This document shows, one piece after another, positions 8,382 to 16,730 of a stretch of DNA of 64,000 bases (the stretch's first letter is position 1; each line of letters opens with the position of its first letter). Source of the DNA: Lentzea guizhouensis (GTDB lineage Bacteria > Actinomycetota > Actinomycetes > Mycobacteriales > Pseudonocardiaceae); NCBI RefSeq assembly GCF_001701025.1, contig NZ_CP016793.1:8618001-8682000 (forward strand). The letters run 5' to 3'. The notes below the pieces were generated by a model that was given only the letters and a program-made list of their open reading frames with translations, was not told the origin of the DNA and made no database searches. A program made the translations under genes and the position numbers.

Positions 8382-9989
8382 CTAGGCGCCTGCCAGGTCG
8401 CCGGCCACGTGGATGACGGTGGGACGGTCGACGGTGAAGGCCTTGCGGAGCGCCGTGGCGAACCTGTCCTGGTCGTCGACGGTCACGCCGTGGCAGTTGA
8501 GGCCCTTGGCGACGCGCGGGAAGTCGATGCCGGGGAGGTTCACGGCGTGGACGGGGTCGTTGCGGGCGGTCATCTCGCGGCGGATTTCGCCGTAGCCGCC
8601 GTTGTCGGTGATGACGACGGGGAGGGGCAGGCGTTCTGCGGCTGCGGTGGCCAGTTCGGGGAGGGTGAACATGATGCCGCCGTCACCGTGCAGGGCGACG
8701 ACCTGGCGGTCGGGGGCTCCCAGTTTGGCGCCGATGGCGGCGGGGAGGCCGTAGCCGAGGGTGCCGAGGCCGGTGGGGTGGAGGAAGCTGGCCGGGCCTT
8801 CGAGTGGGAGGTTGGAGAGGGTGCCGTAGTAGCAGGCCATGGCGCTGTCGGCGGCGATGATGGCGCCTGGGGAGAGCGCCTCCCTCATGGCCTCGACGAG
8901 GGGGAGCCAGGGGGCCCCTTGGGTGCGGGCGTGGCGGTGGAAGAGCTTTCGCCAGCGTTCGGCGCGGGTCGGAGCGTCGGGGGTGGACTTGCCCTTGCCC
9001 AGGCGGTGGTTCAGGGCGGCGACGGTGGCTTGGGCGTCGCCGACCAGGCGGTAGTCGGGCGAGGCGTTGGTGATCATCTGGGCCGGGTCGACGTCGATGC
9101 GGATGAGGTCGCCGGTGAACTTCAGCGGGCCGTTCCAGAGGTCGGTGGTGGCGAGTTCGGTGCCGATGGCGAGGACCACGTCGCAGTCGGCGATGAAGTC
9201 GGCGACGGCTTTGTGGTGCAGGCCGGCGCCGATGGAGAAGCGGTGGTGTTCGGAGAAGGTGCCCTTGCCGTTGGCGGTGGTCACGACCGGGGCGCCCAGG
9301 CGTTCGGCGAGGGTGGTGATCTCCTCGGCGGCCCACTTGGCGCCGCCGCCGATGATCAGGCCGGGGCGGGTGGCGGAGTCGAGGCGGCCTGCTGCGGCGG
9401 CGATGGTGACGGCGTCGGCGGGTGGGTGTGCGACGAGGACGGGAGCGACGTCGGGGGCCTTGTCGAGGGCGTCGACAAGGTCAAGGGGGATTTCGAGGTG
9501 GGCGGGGCGGGGGCGGCCGGCGGTCATGTGGGCGAAGGCTTGCGCTACGGCGAGCGGGATCTCGGCGACGCTGTGGACGCGGTTCGAGTAGCCGATCACC
9601 GCTTCGAAGGCGGCGGACTGGTGGCGGACCTCGTGCAGGGTGCCGTTGCCGCGGCCGGGGTGGCGCAGGGGCATGCCGGGTGAGATGAGCAGGACCGGGA
9701 CGGAGTCCGAGTACGACTGGGTGACGGCGGTCATGGCGTTGAGCACGGCCGGGCCGCTCGTCGTGAGGCACACGCCGGGCCTGCCGGTGACGCGGGCGTA
9801 GCCGTCGGCGGCGAAGCCGGCGCCCTGTTCGTGGCGGGGCGTGACGTGCCGGACGCCGTGGTCGGCGAGAGCCCGGTAGATGCCCAGGTTGTGGGTGCCG
9901 GGGATGCCGAACACCAGCTCGGTGCCGTGTGCCTTGAGCGCGCGCACCAGCGCGTCACCACCGCTGATGCGAGGAACCGTCATGCTCAC
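8382..9989 (-). CDS. Thiamine-diphosphate-dependent decarboxylase/acetolactate synthase-like enzyme
   Basis: A 535-residue ThDP enzyme with the three usual domains. The N-terminal PYR domain has the catalytic glutamate in RHEQGAGFAADGYARVTGRP (E54). A central Rossmann-like domain follows. The C-terminal PP domain has the ThDP/Mg motif GDGGIMFTLPELATAAAE ending in the TDNGGYGEI segment. The sequence SYSDSVPVLLIS together with GTLHEVRHQ resembles AruI-type 5-guanidino-2-oxopentanoate decarboxylases more than biosynthetic acetolactate synthases, and no small subunit gene lies nearby. Its start overlaps the stop of the acyl-CoA synthetase gene by 4 nt, so the three genes of this operon are probably translationally coupled. 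A 2-oxo acid decarboxylase feeding an acyl-CoA pathway would fit the context (inference). Confidence 0.8.
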   Translation of the reverse strand: MSMTVPRISGGDALVRALKAHGTELVFGIPGTHNLGIYRALADHGVRHVTPRHEQGAGFAADGYARVTGRPGVCLTTSGPAVLNAMTAVTQSYSDSVPVLLISPGMPLRHPGRGNGTLHEVRHQSAAFEAVIGYSNRVHSVAEIPLAVAQAFAHMTAGRPRPAHLEIPLDLVDALDKAPDVAPVLVAHPPADAVTIAAAAGRLDSATRPGLIIGGGAKWAAEEITTLAERLGAPVVTTANGKGTFSEHHRFSIGAGLHHKAVADFIADCDVVLAIGTELATTDLWNGPLKFTGDLIRIDVDPAQMITNASPDYRLVGDAQATVAALNHRLGKGKSTPDAPTRAERWRKLFHRHARTQGAPWLPLVEAMREALSPGAIIAADSAMACYYGTLSNLPLEGPASFLHPTGLGTLGYGLPAAIGAKLGAPDRQVVALHGDGGIMFTLPELATAAAERLPLPVVITDNGGYGEIRREMTARNDPVHAVNLPGIDFPRVAKGLNCHGVTVDDQDRFATALRKAFTVDRPTVIHVAGDLAGA

Positions 9990-11980
9990 GCCACGTGCAG
10001 ACCGCCGGAATCGTTCAACGTGTCACCCGAAGGGATGATCAGGGCGTCGACGGCCAGCACGCCGTCCGGGCCGACGCGGACCGGGTTGAGCTCGATCTCG
10101 GCGAGGTCCTGGCGGGTGGTGATGACGTACGACAATGCGGCGATGACCTGTGCCAACGCGCTGAGGTCGACCGGTTGCGCACCCCGCCAGCCACGCAGCA
10201 GCGGCGCCGTCTTGAGGCGGCTGAGCATGGCTTCGGCAGTGGTCGGCGTCACTGGCGCGAGTTCGACCGCGGTGTCCTGGAAGAGCTCCGCGTGGACGCC
10301 GCCGGCGCCGACGACGATCACCGGGCCGAACGACTCGTCGCGCTTGGCGCCGATGATCAGCTCGACGGCGTCCTCGCGCGTGTCCATCTCCTCGAGGACG
10401 TACGTGCCGGGCCCGAGCCGGGCCTGCATCTCCTCGAAGGCGGCAGCGGGGTCGGTGAGGTTGGTCTTCACACCGCCGTGTTCGCTCTTGTGGGTGAGCC
10501 AGTCGGCCTTGAGCACGAACGGCGCGGTCAACGTGGTCGCGCTGGCTTCCTCGGCGCAGGTGACCGGGTGGGCTTCGGGGAAGCGCACGAAGTCCAGCAG
10601 CTCGCGAGCCGCCAGGTAGCCCGGCCGGTACATGCCTGCCGACGTCTCGCGCAGGCTCGCGGCACGACCCGCGGGCCGGCTGCCGAAGCGCGCCGCGTCA
10701 CCGAGCGCGGCCACCACGCGCTCGATCGTGTGCTGCACCGGAACACCGCCGGAACGCAAAGCCCGCACCGCCGCGGAGTCGGTGCACATGCTGTGCGCGA
10801 CGACCGGGACACCGGTTTCCCTGGCCAGCGCACAAATCCGCGTGGCGACCGCGACCTCGACGGGCTCCAGCGAGGGTGTGTCCGCGCCGTAACTGCCGAA
10901 GTACCCGGACAACACGACCGAGTCGACGTCGCCGCCACGCACCAGCACCTCGACCGCGCGGGCGTAGTTCTCCAGGTCCCGCTCCCCCGCCCCGGCCAGG
11001 TCGATCGGGTTGCGCGTCGACGCACCCGCCGGCAACCCGTCCACCGCGCTCAGGGCGGGCACCGTCAGCCCGGCCGCCACGGCGAGGTCCGCCGCGATGG
11101 CGCCCTGACCACCGGAGTCCGCGAGGATGCCGACCCTGACTCCCCGCGGCACCCCGTGCGTGACGACCGCCGCCAGGTCCACCAACGCGGCCGGCGTCGC
11201 CACCCGCAGAGCCCCGGACCGGCGGCACGCGGCGTCCACGACGTCCAAAGAGGACACCAGCGAGCCGGTGTGCGACAAGGCGGCTTCCCGCGCCGCGGCA
11301 GAGGCACCGATCGTCAGCAACACCACGGGCTTCCCGGCGGCACGCAGCTCCCCCAGCGCCGTGACGATCCCCGGCCCGAAGCTCTCCAGGTACACGCCGA
11401 CCACGGTCGTCATCTCGTGCGAGACCAGGTCCAGCAACGCTTCCGCCGCCGTCACGTCCACCTGGTTGCCGACCGACACGAACCGCGACACCCCGAGCCC
11501 GGCCGACGCGGCCAGCCCGGCGATCTCCAGCCCCACCTGCCCGCTCTGCGACACGACCCCGAGCGACCCCGGCTGGAACTGCCCCCACGCCAGGTGCAAC
11601 GACGTCGCCGCGTCGTACACGCCAAGGCAGTTCGGCCCGAGCAACCGCGCCCCCGCCGCACGGATGCGGTCGATCACCCGGTCGTCGATCGTCGACGGAA
11701 TGCCGACGAAACCACGTGTTCCCAATGCCAACGCCTCGTCCACCACGGCCTCGACGTGCACGGGAGGCACGGCCAGCACCACGAGCTCCGGTGCTTCCGG
11801 CAGTTCCGAGAGCGACCGCACGGTCGGCTGCGACAACACCGCGCCACCACCGCGGTTCACCAGGTGCACCGCTCGACGACCACGGCCGGCCAACGCACCA
11901 CGAGCCAACCAGTGACCCCACTTGGCAGGGTCGTCACTCGCCCCCACCACGGCGACGGAGGCGGGATCGGAAAAGATCAT
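9986..11980 (-). CDS. ADP-forming acetate--CoA ligase family protein (fused subunits)
   Basis: A 664-residue acyl-CoA synthetase of the nucleoside-diphosphate-forming superfamily. The CoA-binding Rossmann domain begins VAVVGASDDPAKWG. The phosphohistidine loop is ALSHTGSL in the middle of the protein. The C-terminal ATP-grasp part contains FVLKADWLTHKSEHGGVKTN, the usual ADP-binding strand and loop. Alpha-like and beta-like parts are fused in one chain, as in many actinobacterial homologues. It overlaps both neighbours by 4 nt (ATGA), the acyl-CoA dehydrogenase upstream and the ThDP enzyme downstream. The enzyme would activate a carboxylic acid to its CoA thioester, or conserve energy from the reverse reaction. 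The substrate is unknown. Confidence 0.88.
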   Translation of the reverse strand: MIFSDPASVAVVGASDDPAKWGHWLARGALAGRGRRAVHLVNRGGGAVLSQPTVRSLSELPEAPELVVLAVPPVHVEAVVDEALALGTRGFVGIPSTIDDRVIDRIRAAGARLLGPNCLGVYDAATSLHLAWGQFQPGSLGVVSQSGQVGLEIAGLAASAGLGVSRFVSVGNQVDVTAAEALLDLVSHEMTTVVGVYLESFGPGIVTALGELRAAGKPVVLLTIGASAAAREAALSHTGSLVSSLDVVDAACRRSGALRVATPAALVDLAAVVTHGVPRGVRVGILADSGGQGAIAADLAVAAGLTVPALSAVDGLPAGASTRNPIDLAGAGERDLENYARAVEVLVRGGDVDSVVLSGYFGSYGADTPSLEPVEVAVATRICALARETGVPVVAHSMCTDSAAVRALRSGGVPVQHTIERVVAALGDAARFGSRPAGRAASLRETSAGMYRPGYLAARELLDFVRFPEAHPVTCAEEASATTLTAPFVLKADWLTHKSEHGGVKTNLTDPAAAFEEMQARLGPGTYVLEEMDTREDAVELIIGAKRDESFGPVIVVGAGGVHAELFQDTAVELAPVTPTTAEAMLSRLKTAPLLRGWRGAQPVDLSALAQVIAALSYVITTRQDLAEIELNPVRVGPDGVLAVDALIIPSGDTLNDSGGLHVA

Positions 11981-13143
11981 CTCGCACCGAGTCCACGGGA
12001 GATGATCAGGCGCTGGATGTCGGAGGTGCCCTCTTCGATCTCTTCCAGCTTCGCGTCACGCATCCAGCGTTCGACCGGGTACTCGCGCGAGTAGCCGTAT
12101 CCCCCCAAGGTCTGCACCGCCGCGTGCGTGCACCACATCGCGTTCTCGGACCCGACCAGCTTGGCCATCGCAGACTCCTGCGCGACCGCCTCACCCGCGT
12201 CGTACAAGGCAGCGGCCCGCAGCGTGAGCAGGTGCGCGGCGTCGACACGGGTGGCCATGTCCGCCAGCCGGAACGCCACCGCCTGGTGCCGCACGATCGG
12301 GACGCCGAACTGCACACGTTCAGCGGCATAAGCGGAAGCGAAGTCCAGCGCCGCCCGCGCCAGCCCCGTGCACGCCGCGCCGATCAGGATGCGCGAGGCG
12401 TCGAACGTCCTCATCAGCCCGGAGAACGCGTGCCCTTCCGCACCAAGCCGGTTCTCCACGGACACGCGCACGTCATCCAGGAACACCTCGGCGTTCACGA
12501 TCGCGCGCTGGCCCATCTTCCGGAACGGCGGCCCGACCGTCAGCCCCGGCGTGTCCCGCGGCACCACGAACGCCGTCACCCCGCGCGCCCTCTTCGCCGG
12601 GTCGACGGTCGCGAAGATGACGAACATCTCGGCGTACGGGGCGTTCGAGATCCACGTCTTCTGTCCATTCAGGACATAAGTGTCACCGTCACGGCGCGCG
12701 GACGTCTGGATGCTCGCCGCGTCGGAACCCGCGCCCGGCTCCGTGACCGCGACAGCGGTGATCGGCGGCGTGTCGCTCCCGAGCGGGGTCAGGAACCGTT
12801 CCTGCTGCTCAGGCGTGCCGAGGTGCTCGACCGGCGCGCTGAAGAACCCGTTGGACGTGATCAGGTTGCCGATGCCGATGTCGCCGTGGCAGAGCTCCTG
12901 CTGGACGAGCACCTGGGTGGTGAGGTCGGTGACGCCGCCGCCACCGGACTTCTCCGGGATCATGAACGTCGTCAGCCCCAGCTCCGACGCCTTGCGCCAG
13001 AGGTCGAGCGGCGACTCGGTGTCAGCCTCGTCGACGGCGCGGGCTCGCGGGCGGATCTCCTCCGCGGCGAAATTCCTGGCGAGCTCGACGAACTGGTGCT
13101 GTTCCGCCGAGCGTCTCAGGCCGTCTCTGACGGTCCGCCCCAT
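11977..13143 (-). CDS. Acyl-CoA dehydrogenase
   Basis: A 388-residue FAD enzyme that introduces a 2,3-double bond into an acyl-CoA. Visible signatures are the flavin/substrate segment AVTEPGAGSDAASIQTSA, the motif LNGQKTWISNA, RVQFGVPIVRHQAVAFRLADM, and the C-terminal QTLGGYGYSREYPVERWMRD. The last is followed by EEIEEGTSDIQRLII, where the glutamate is the usual catalytic-base region of short-chain dehydrogenases. It is the first gene of the overlapping three-gene operon. A perfect inverted repeat lies 18-31 nt upstream of its ATG, so it is probably controlled by a TetR-like repressor, which is not encoded next door. Together the operon looks like catabolism of a small or branched acyl chain. 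Confidence 0.93.
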   Translation of the reverse strand: MGRTVRDGLRRSAEQHQFVELARNFAAEEIRPRARAVDEADTESPLDLWRKASELGLTTFMIPEKSGGGGVTDLTTQVLVQQELCHGDIGIGNLITSNGFFSAPVEHLGTPEQQERFLTPLGSDTPPITAVAVTEPGAGSDAASIQTSARRDGDTYVLNGQKTWISNAPYAEMFVIFATVDPAKRARGVTAFVVPRDTPGLTVGPPFRKMGQRAIVNAEVFLDDVRVSVENRLGAEGHAFSGLMRTFDASRILIGAACTGLARAALDFASAYAAERVQFGVPIVRHQAVAFRLADMATRVDAAHLLTLRAAALYDAGEAVAQESAMAKLVGSENAMWCTHAAVQTLGGYGYSREYPVERWMRDAKLEEIEEGTSDIQRLIISRGLGAR

Positions 13144-13160
13144 CTCCCACCCCTAGGTTG

Positions 13161-13174
13161 ACTGACGAGTCAGT
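13161..13174. promoter_or_regulatory. Candidate TetR-type operator upstream of the acyl-CoA operon
   Basis: ACTGAC-GA-GTCAGT is a perfect inverted repeat of 6-bp arms with a 2-bp centre, 18-31 nt upstream of the acyl-CoA dehydrogenase start (minus strand). Operators of this form are common for actinobacterial TetR-family regulators of acyl-CoA genes (family knowledge). The cognate regulator is not visible here. Confidence 0.5.
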
Positions 13175-13251
13175 TATCCACGGTCCACCGGGGAGCCTAG
13201 CCGCATCAGGGCTGGTAAGAGGGGTCGCAAACGGGTGAGTAGCGTGCTCGT

Positions 13252-13390
13252 TCGTGGAGGTGGTGATCACCTGCTTGGAGCAGCCGGACATACAGATACG
13301 ACTAGTCGGTGAGGAGCCGTTCGACGACGACATCAGGTCGGTCGGCGTGACGCTGCGCGCCGGGCCTGGACGTCAGGCACGGCGCCGAAG
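13252..13390 (+). other. Possible small or decayed ORF
   Basis: A GTG at 13252-13254 opens a frame reading VEVVITCLEQPDIQIRLVGE, then EPFDDDIRSVGVTLRAG, which has protein-like composition. Beyond about 13360 the same frame runs antisense to the GntR gene, and another frame (DVRHGAEVTDWASGRS) looks more natural, as if a frameshift had occurred. I do not recognise the family. It could be a remnant or chance. Confidence 0.2.
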
Positions 13391-13414
13391 TGACCGACTG
13401 GGCCAGCGGGCGGT

Positions 13415-13436
13415 CAGTGGCGGCGAACCGCCACTG
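13415..13436 (-). terminator. Hairpin downstream of the GntR gene
   Basis: A perfect 9-bp stem (CAGTGGCGG/CCGCCACTG) with a CGAA tetraloop stands about 40 nt after the GntR stop codon. There is no T-tract on either strand, which is usual for actinobacterial terminators. Confidence 0.5.
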
Positions 13437-13475
13437 CGACACAAGAAGCCTGTTGAGACGGCGTACCCCTCCGCG

Positions 13476-13826
13476 TCAGGCGCGGAAGGCCGCCCGCACG
13501 ATCTCCAGCGCTTCCTCCCGCGACAACCCCAACTCGGCCGCCATCGACGCGTACGCATGAGCCGCCGACCGCACCCGCTCGCGGTTGCTGTCCCCGTTCG
13601 CGCTGACCACGGTGCCCGCCCGGCCTCGCGTTTCGACGAGGCCGGCTTCCTCCAGCTCGCGGTAGGCGCGGGCTACCGTGTTCACCGCCAGGCCCAGGTC
13701 TTTTGCGAGCGCGCGCACTGTGGGCAGTTTGGCGCCGACCGGCAGTTCGCGATTTGCGATGGACTGCGCGTAGTGCACGCGCACCTGCTCGTACGGGGGC
13801 GTCTCCCCGTGGTGGTCGATCTTCAC
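13476..13826 (-). CDS. GntR family transcriptional regulator, YtrA-like
   Basis: 116 residues. The N-terminal winged helix-turn-helix matches GntR: PPYEQVRVHYAQSIANREL, then LPVGAKLPTVRALAKDLGLA, then VNTVARAYRELEEAGLVETR with the wing RAGTVVS. After the HTH only about 45 helical residues remain, so this is the short YtrA-type subgroup that lacks a large effector domain. YtrA regulators usually control ABC transporters, but none is adjacent here. The gene stands upstream of the acyl-CoA operon and downstream of kal, on the same strand. The start is a GTG with GGAGGAAAGG just upstream. A small palindrome GTAGCTAC (13847-13854) in the leader is a weak candidate for autoregulation. Confidence 0.88.
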   Translation of the reverse strand: MKIDHHGETPPYEQVRVHYAQSIANRELPVGAKLPTVRALAKDLGLAVNTVARAYRELEEAGLVETRGRAGTVVSANGDSNRERVRSAAHAYASMAAELGLSREEALEIVRAAFRA

Positions 13827-14022
13827 TGCGCCTTTCCTCCCCGCATGTAGCTACCTCTGTGTTGACCAACGGGCGAGGGCGGCGGAGGTTGCGGGTCGAT
13901 TCAGCGCGAACTGAGATTGGTCTGGTCCGCGCCCATGCGGCGCGAAGGTCGCACGTCCGAAAACGAGACAGGCGCGATTCGAAACAGTCACGCACCGAAA
14001 CCGGAGCAGACCGGTCAGCGTT

Positions 14023-14421
14023 CTAGTCCGCGGGTTTCGGCGCCACCACCGTGCCGAGAGCGCGCGTTACGACGATCGGTTCAGCCAGCACGTCCGCCGC
14101 TGACGGCCCGCGTTCCGGCGCTGACCTGCACACCACCCGCGCTTCGAACTGGATCTCGCGCGAGCGCTTTCCGATGCGCACCAACGTGGCCACGGCCTCG
14201 ATGACATCACCGGCTTGAATGGGCGCTATGAACTCCACCGAGCTGTACCCCGCGAACAGGCCCTCGTCGGAGTCGGTGTGGATGAGCATCTCGGTGGCGA
14301 CGTCGCCGAACATGCCGAGCCCGTATGCGCCGTCCACGAGGTTGCCGCCGTAGTGCGCGTGCGAGTGCGGCACGTAACGCCGGTGCGCGACGGTGAATCC
14401 TTCGACCAAAGCCCCGCTCAC
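14023..14421 (-). CDS. kal: 3-aminobutyryl-CoA ammonia-lyase-like hotdog protein
   Basis: 132 residues with the hotdog-fold pattern: the long helix [19 protein letters not shown] followed by [20 protein letters not shown] and a final strand [12 protein letters not shown]. In clostridial and actinobacterial lysine catabolism, Kal eliminates ammonia from L-3-aminobutyryl-CoA to give crotonyl-CoA. The assignment rests on the fold plus position: its ATG overlaps the kamE stop by 4 nt in the lysine 5,6-aminomutase operon. Without the context it would only be a MaoC/hotdog-like protein. It is the last gene of the operon. I see no clear terminator after it. Confidence 0.8.
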   Translation of the reverse strand: MSGALVEGFTVAHRRYVPHSHAHYGGNLVDGAYGLGMFGDVATEMLIHTDSDEGLFAGYSSVEFIAPIQAGDVIEAVATLVRIGKRSREIQFEARVVCRSAPERGPSAADVLAEPIVVTRALGTVVAPKPAD

Positions 14422-15161
14422 GCGGCGACCCCCTTTTTCTCCTGCATCGCGTGCACCAGGTAGCTCGCGACCTCGCCCGGAGTGGTACCCCGGGAGAAAA
14501 CCCGATCAACCCCCAGCTCGCCCGCCATCAACGGGTCGAACCGCGGACCACCGGCCACCAGCAACGGCCGCTTGTCCCCCATCGCCTCGCGGAACGCCGC
14601 CGACATCTCCTGCGTGTTCAGGATGTGCGCGTCCCGCTGGGTGACGACCTGGGAGATCAGCACGGCGTCGGCCTTCTCGGCACGCGCGGACCGCACCAGT
14701 TCCGGAACGCTCACCTGCGCGCCGAGGTTCACGACCTTCAGCTCGCGGTAGTACTCCAGGCCCTTCTCGCCCGCGAAGCCCTTGATGTTGAGGATCGCGT
14801 CGATGCCGACGGTGTGCGCGTCCGTGCCGATGCAGCCGCCGACGACGACCAGCTTGCGCCGCAACACCTTCTTCAGCGTCGTGTTCACCTCGGCCGGGCT
14901 GAGCAACGGGTACTCGCGCTCGACGACCTTGACCTCGTCGAGGTCCACGAGGTGCTTCACCGAGCCGTAGACGACGAAGAACGTGAAGTCGTCGCCGATC
15001 GGGCTGGAGTGGACCACCATGGCCGGGTCCATGCCCATCTTGTTCGCGAGCTGCTGCGCCGCGCCGTCCGCCTTGGGGCCGAAGGGGATCGGCAGCGTGA
15101 ACGACGTCTGGACCATGCCGTCGCCGGTGGTGTCGCCGTAGGGCCTCACGTACCTGCTCAC
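14418..15161 (-). CDS. kamE: Lysine 5,6-aminomutase beta subunit
   Basis: 247 residues from the GTG at 15161, whose GTGA overlaps the kamD stop. The cobalamin-binding motif DxHxxG is present as DAHTVG (114-119) within [16 protein letters not shown], and the Rossmann-like B12 domain continues with [20 protein letters not shown] and [19 protein letters not shown]. With KamD it forms the adenosylcobalamin- and PLP-dependent enzyme that moves the terminal amino group of beta-lysine from C6 to C5, giving 3,5-diaminohexanoate. The N-terminal dimerisation part (about residues 1-90) is also present, so the subunit looks complete. Much longer open frames across kamD in this region are shadows. Confidence 0.93.
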   Translation of the reverse strand: MSRYVRPYGDTTGDGMVQTSFTLPIPFGPKADGAAQQLANKMGMDPAMVVHSSPIGDDFTFFVVYGSVKHLVDLDEVKVVEREYPLLSPAEVNTTLKKVLRRKLVVVGGCIGTDAHTVGIDAILNIKGFAGEKGLEYYRELKVVNLGAQVSVPELVRSARAEKADAVLISQVVTQRDAHILNTQEMSAAFREAMGDKRPLLVAGGPRFDPLMAGELGVDRVFSRGTTPGEVASYLVHAMQEKKGVAA

Positions 15162-16726
15162 TGCGCGGCCTCCAGCATCTCGCTCGCGGGGTTGAAGTAC
15201 GTCTCGGCCTTCTCGACCACGCCGTCCGCGCCCTTGCCCTTGTCCGCCGGGCGTTTCATCAGCCCGAACGTGCCGTCCGCGATGGCGTTGAGCAGCCCGT
15301 CGTCGACGATGCGCCCGAGCAGGTCGACCGCCTCGCCGAGCACCTGGTGCGCGCGCTTGACGATGAGCCCGTCCGGCGCGGGCCGGAAGTCCTCCGCGAG
15401 GCTGCCGGCCGCGTTGAGCACGTACCGGACGTTCTGCAGCGCGAGGTCGCGGTCCGACAGGAACGGCGTCACGACCGCTTCCGTCATCATGCCGACGAGC
15501 AGGATGGACTGTCCTGTGAGGACACCCGCGAGGTTGAAGAAGCCGTCCAGGAGGTAACCGTTGAACACGTCGCCGGTCATGTGCTTGGTCGGCGGCATCC
15601 ACTTGAGCGGCGCGTCCGGGAAGAGCTCGCGCGCCAGCAGTGCGTGAGCGAGCTCGAGGCGGAACGAGTCCGGCACCTTCGGGTTGATCTCGAACGCGTG
15701 CCCGAGGCCCAGCAGGTGGTCGGGCAGCCCCGCCTCGTGGGCGAAGTGCTCGTTGAGCAGCTGGCTGACCGTCACCGTGTGCGCGGCGTCGACGGCGTCC
15801 GCGGTGGTGAGGTAGTTGTCCTCGCCGGTGTTGATGATGATGCCGGCGCGCGCGTGGACCTGGCGCGAGAACCGCTGGTCGACGAACGTGCGGATGGGGT
15901 TGATGTCGCGGAACAAGATCCCGTACATCGAGTCGTTCAACATCATGTCGAGCCGTTGGAGCCCCGCCAGGACAGCGATCTCCGGCATGCACAGGCCGGA
16001 CGCGTAGTTGGTCAGCCGCACGTACCGGCCGACCTCCTTCGACACGTCGTCGAGTGCCGCGCGCATGATCCGGAAGTTCTCCTGCGTGGCGTAGGTGCCC
16101 GCGAACCCGTGGTGCGTGGCGCCTTCCGGCACGTAGTCGAGGAGGGACTGCCCGGTCGAGCGGATGACGGCGATGATGTCGGCACCGGCGCGGGCGGCGT
16201 TCTGCGCCTGGACGACGTCCTCGTCGATGTCGCCGGTCGCGACGATCAGGTAGATCCAGGGGCGTTGGGCGGGGTCGCCGAGCTTTGCGACGAGCTTGTC
16301 GCGCTGGGCCCGGTTGCGGTCGACCGTCTTCAGGCCTTTGGCGACGGCGGAGGTGGCGGCCTTTTTTACTGTGTTTAGGTCCCTGCCAGTGGGGATTGCG
16401 AACTGGATCTGCCCCGCTGCCGTTGCTTCGGCGAGCTCGGTGAGGCTGGCGAGGTTGTGTTGGCGCAGTGCGTGGAACGCCGGCAGCACCACCCCGTGCT
16501 CCAGGCCGCACTGCTCGCGGACGGTGTCGATCACGCGGTTGACCCACGGCACGTCACCGGCGCGGTGGGTGGAGTCCGCGCCGGTGATGCCGGCCAGCCG
16601 CAGCGTGGCGCGCTCGACCGCGACCGTGGTGTGCGCCTTCGCGATGGACACCACGGGTTCGGCCGCCCGCGCGGCGAGCTCGCGCGCGGTGGCGACGACC
16701 TTCGGGTCGAGGTCGAGCAACGCCAT
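15158..16726 (-). CDS. kamD: Lysine 5,6-aminomutase alpha subunit
   Basis: 522 residues from the ATG at 16726, which is preceded by GAGGAAG at a suitable distance. An in-frame TTG just before it is a less likely start. The TIM-barrel alpha subunit binds PLP and adenosylcobalamin together with KamE. Characteristic segments include ATGDIDEDVVQAQNAARAGA, IAVIRSTGQSLLDYVPEGAT, GTYATQENFRIMRAALDDVS and YVRLTNYASGLCMPEIA, all typical of D-lysine/beta-lysine 5,6-aminomutases. The gene follows the amidohydrolase by 4 nt and overlaps kamE by 4 nt. Cobalamin dependence implies that the organism makes or imports B12. No missing motif is evident. Confidence 0.95.
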   Translation of the reverse strand: MALLDLDPKVVATARELAARAAEPVVSIAKAHTTVAVERATLRLAGITGADSTHRAGDVPWVNRVIDTVREQCGLEHGVVLPAFHALRQHNLASLTELAEATAAGQIQFAIPTGRDLNTVKKAATSAVAKGLKTVDRNRAQRDKLVAKLGDPAQRPWIYLIVATGDIDEDVVQAQNAARAGADIIAVIRSTGQSLLDYVPEGATHHGFAGTYATQENFRIMRAALDDVSKEVGRYVRLTNYASGLCMPEIAVLAGLQRLDMMLNDSMYGILFRDINPIRTFVDQRFSRQVHARAGIIINTGEDNYLTTADAVDAAHTVTVSQLLNEHFAHEAGLPDHLLGLGHAFEINPKVPDSFRLELAHALLARELFPDAPLKWMPPTKHMTGDVFNGYLLDGFFNLAGVLTGQSILLVGMMTEAVVTPFLSDRDLALQNVRYVLNAAGSLAEDFRPAPDGLIVKRAHQVLGEAVDLLGRIVDDGLLNAIADGTFGLMKRPADKGKGADGVVEKAETYFNPASEMLEAAQ

Positions 16727-16730
16727 CAAG

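Noticed and set aside
9995..12094. Plus-strand open frame of 699 residues
   Set aside because: It is the complement of the acyl-CoA synthetase gene, with R/H/Q-rich low-complexity translation and no domain.
14418..16547. A single 709-residue minus-strand protein
   Set aside because: Its first two-thirds are out of frame with kamD and Arg/Pro-rich. Only the last 247 residues are real (kamE).
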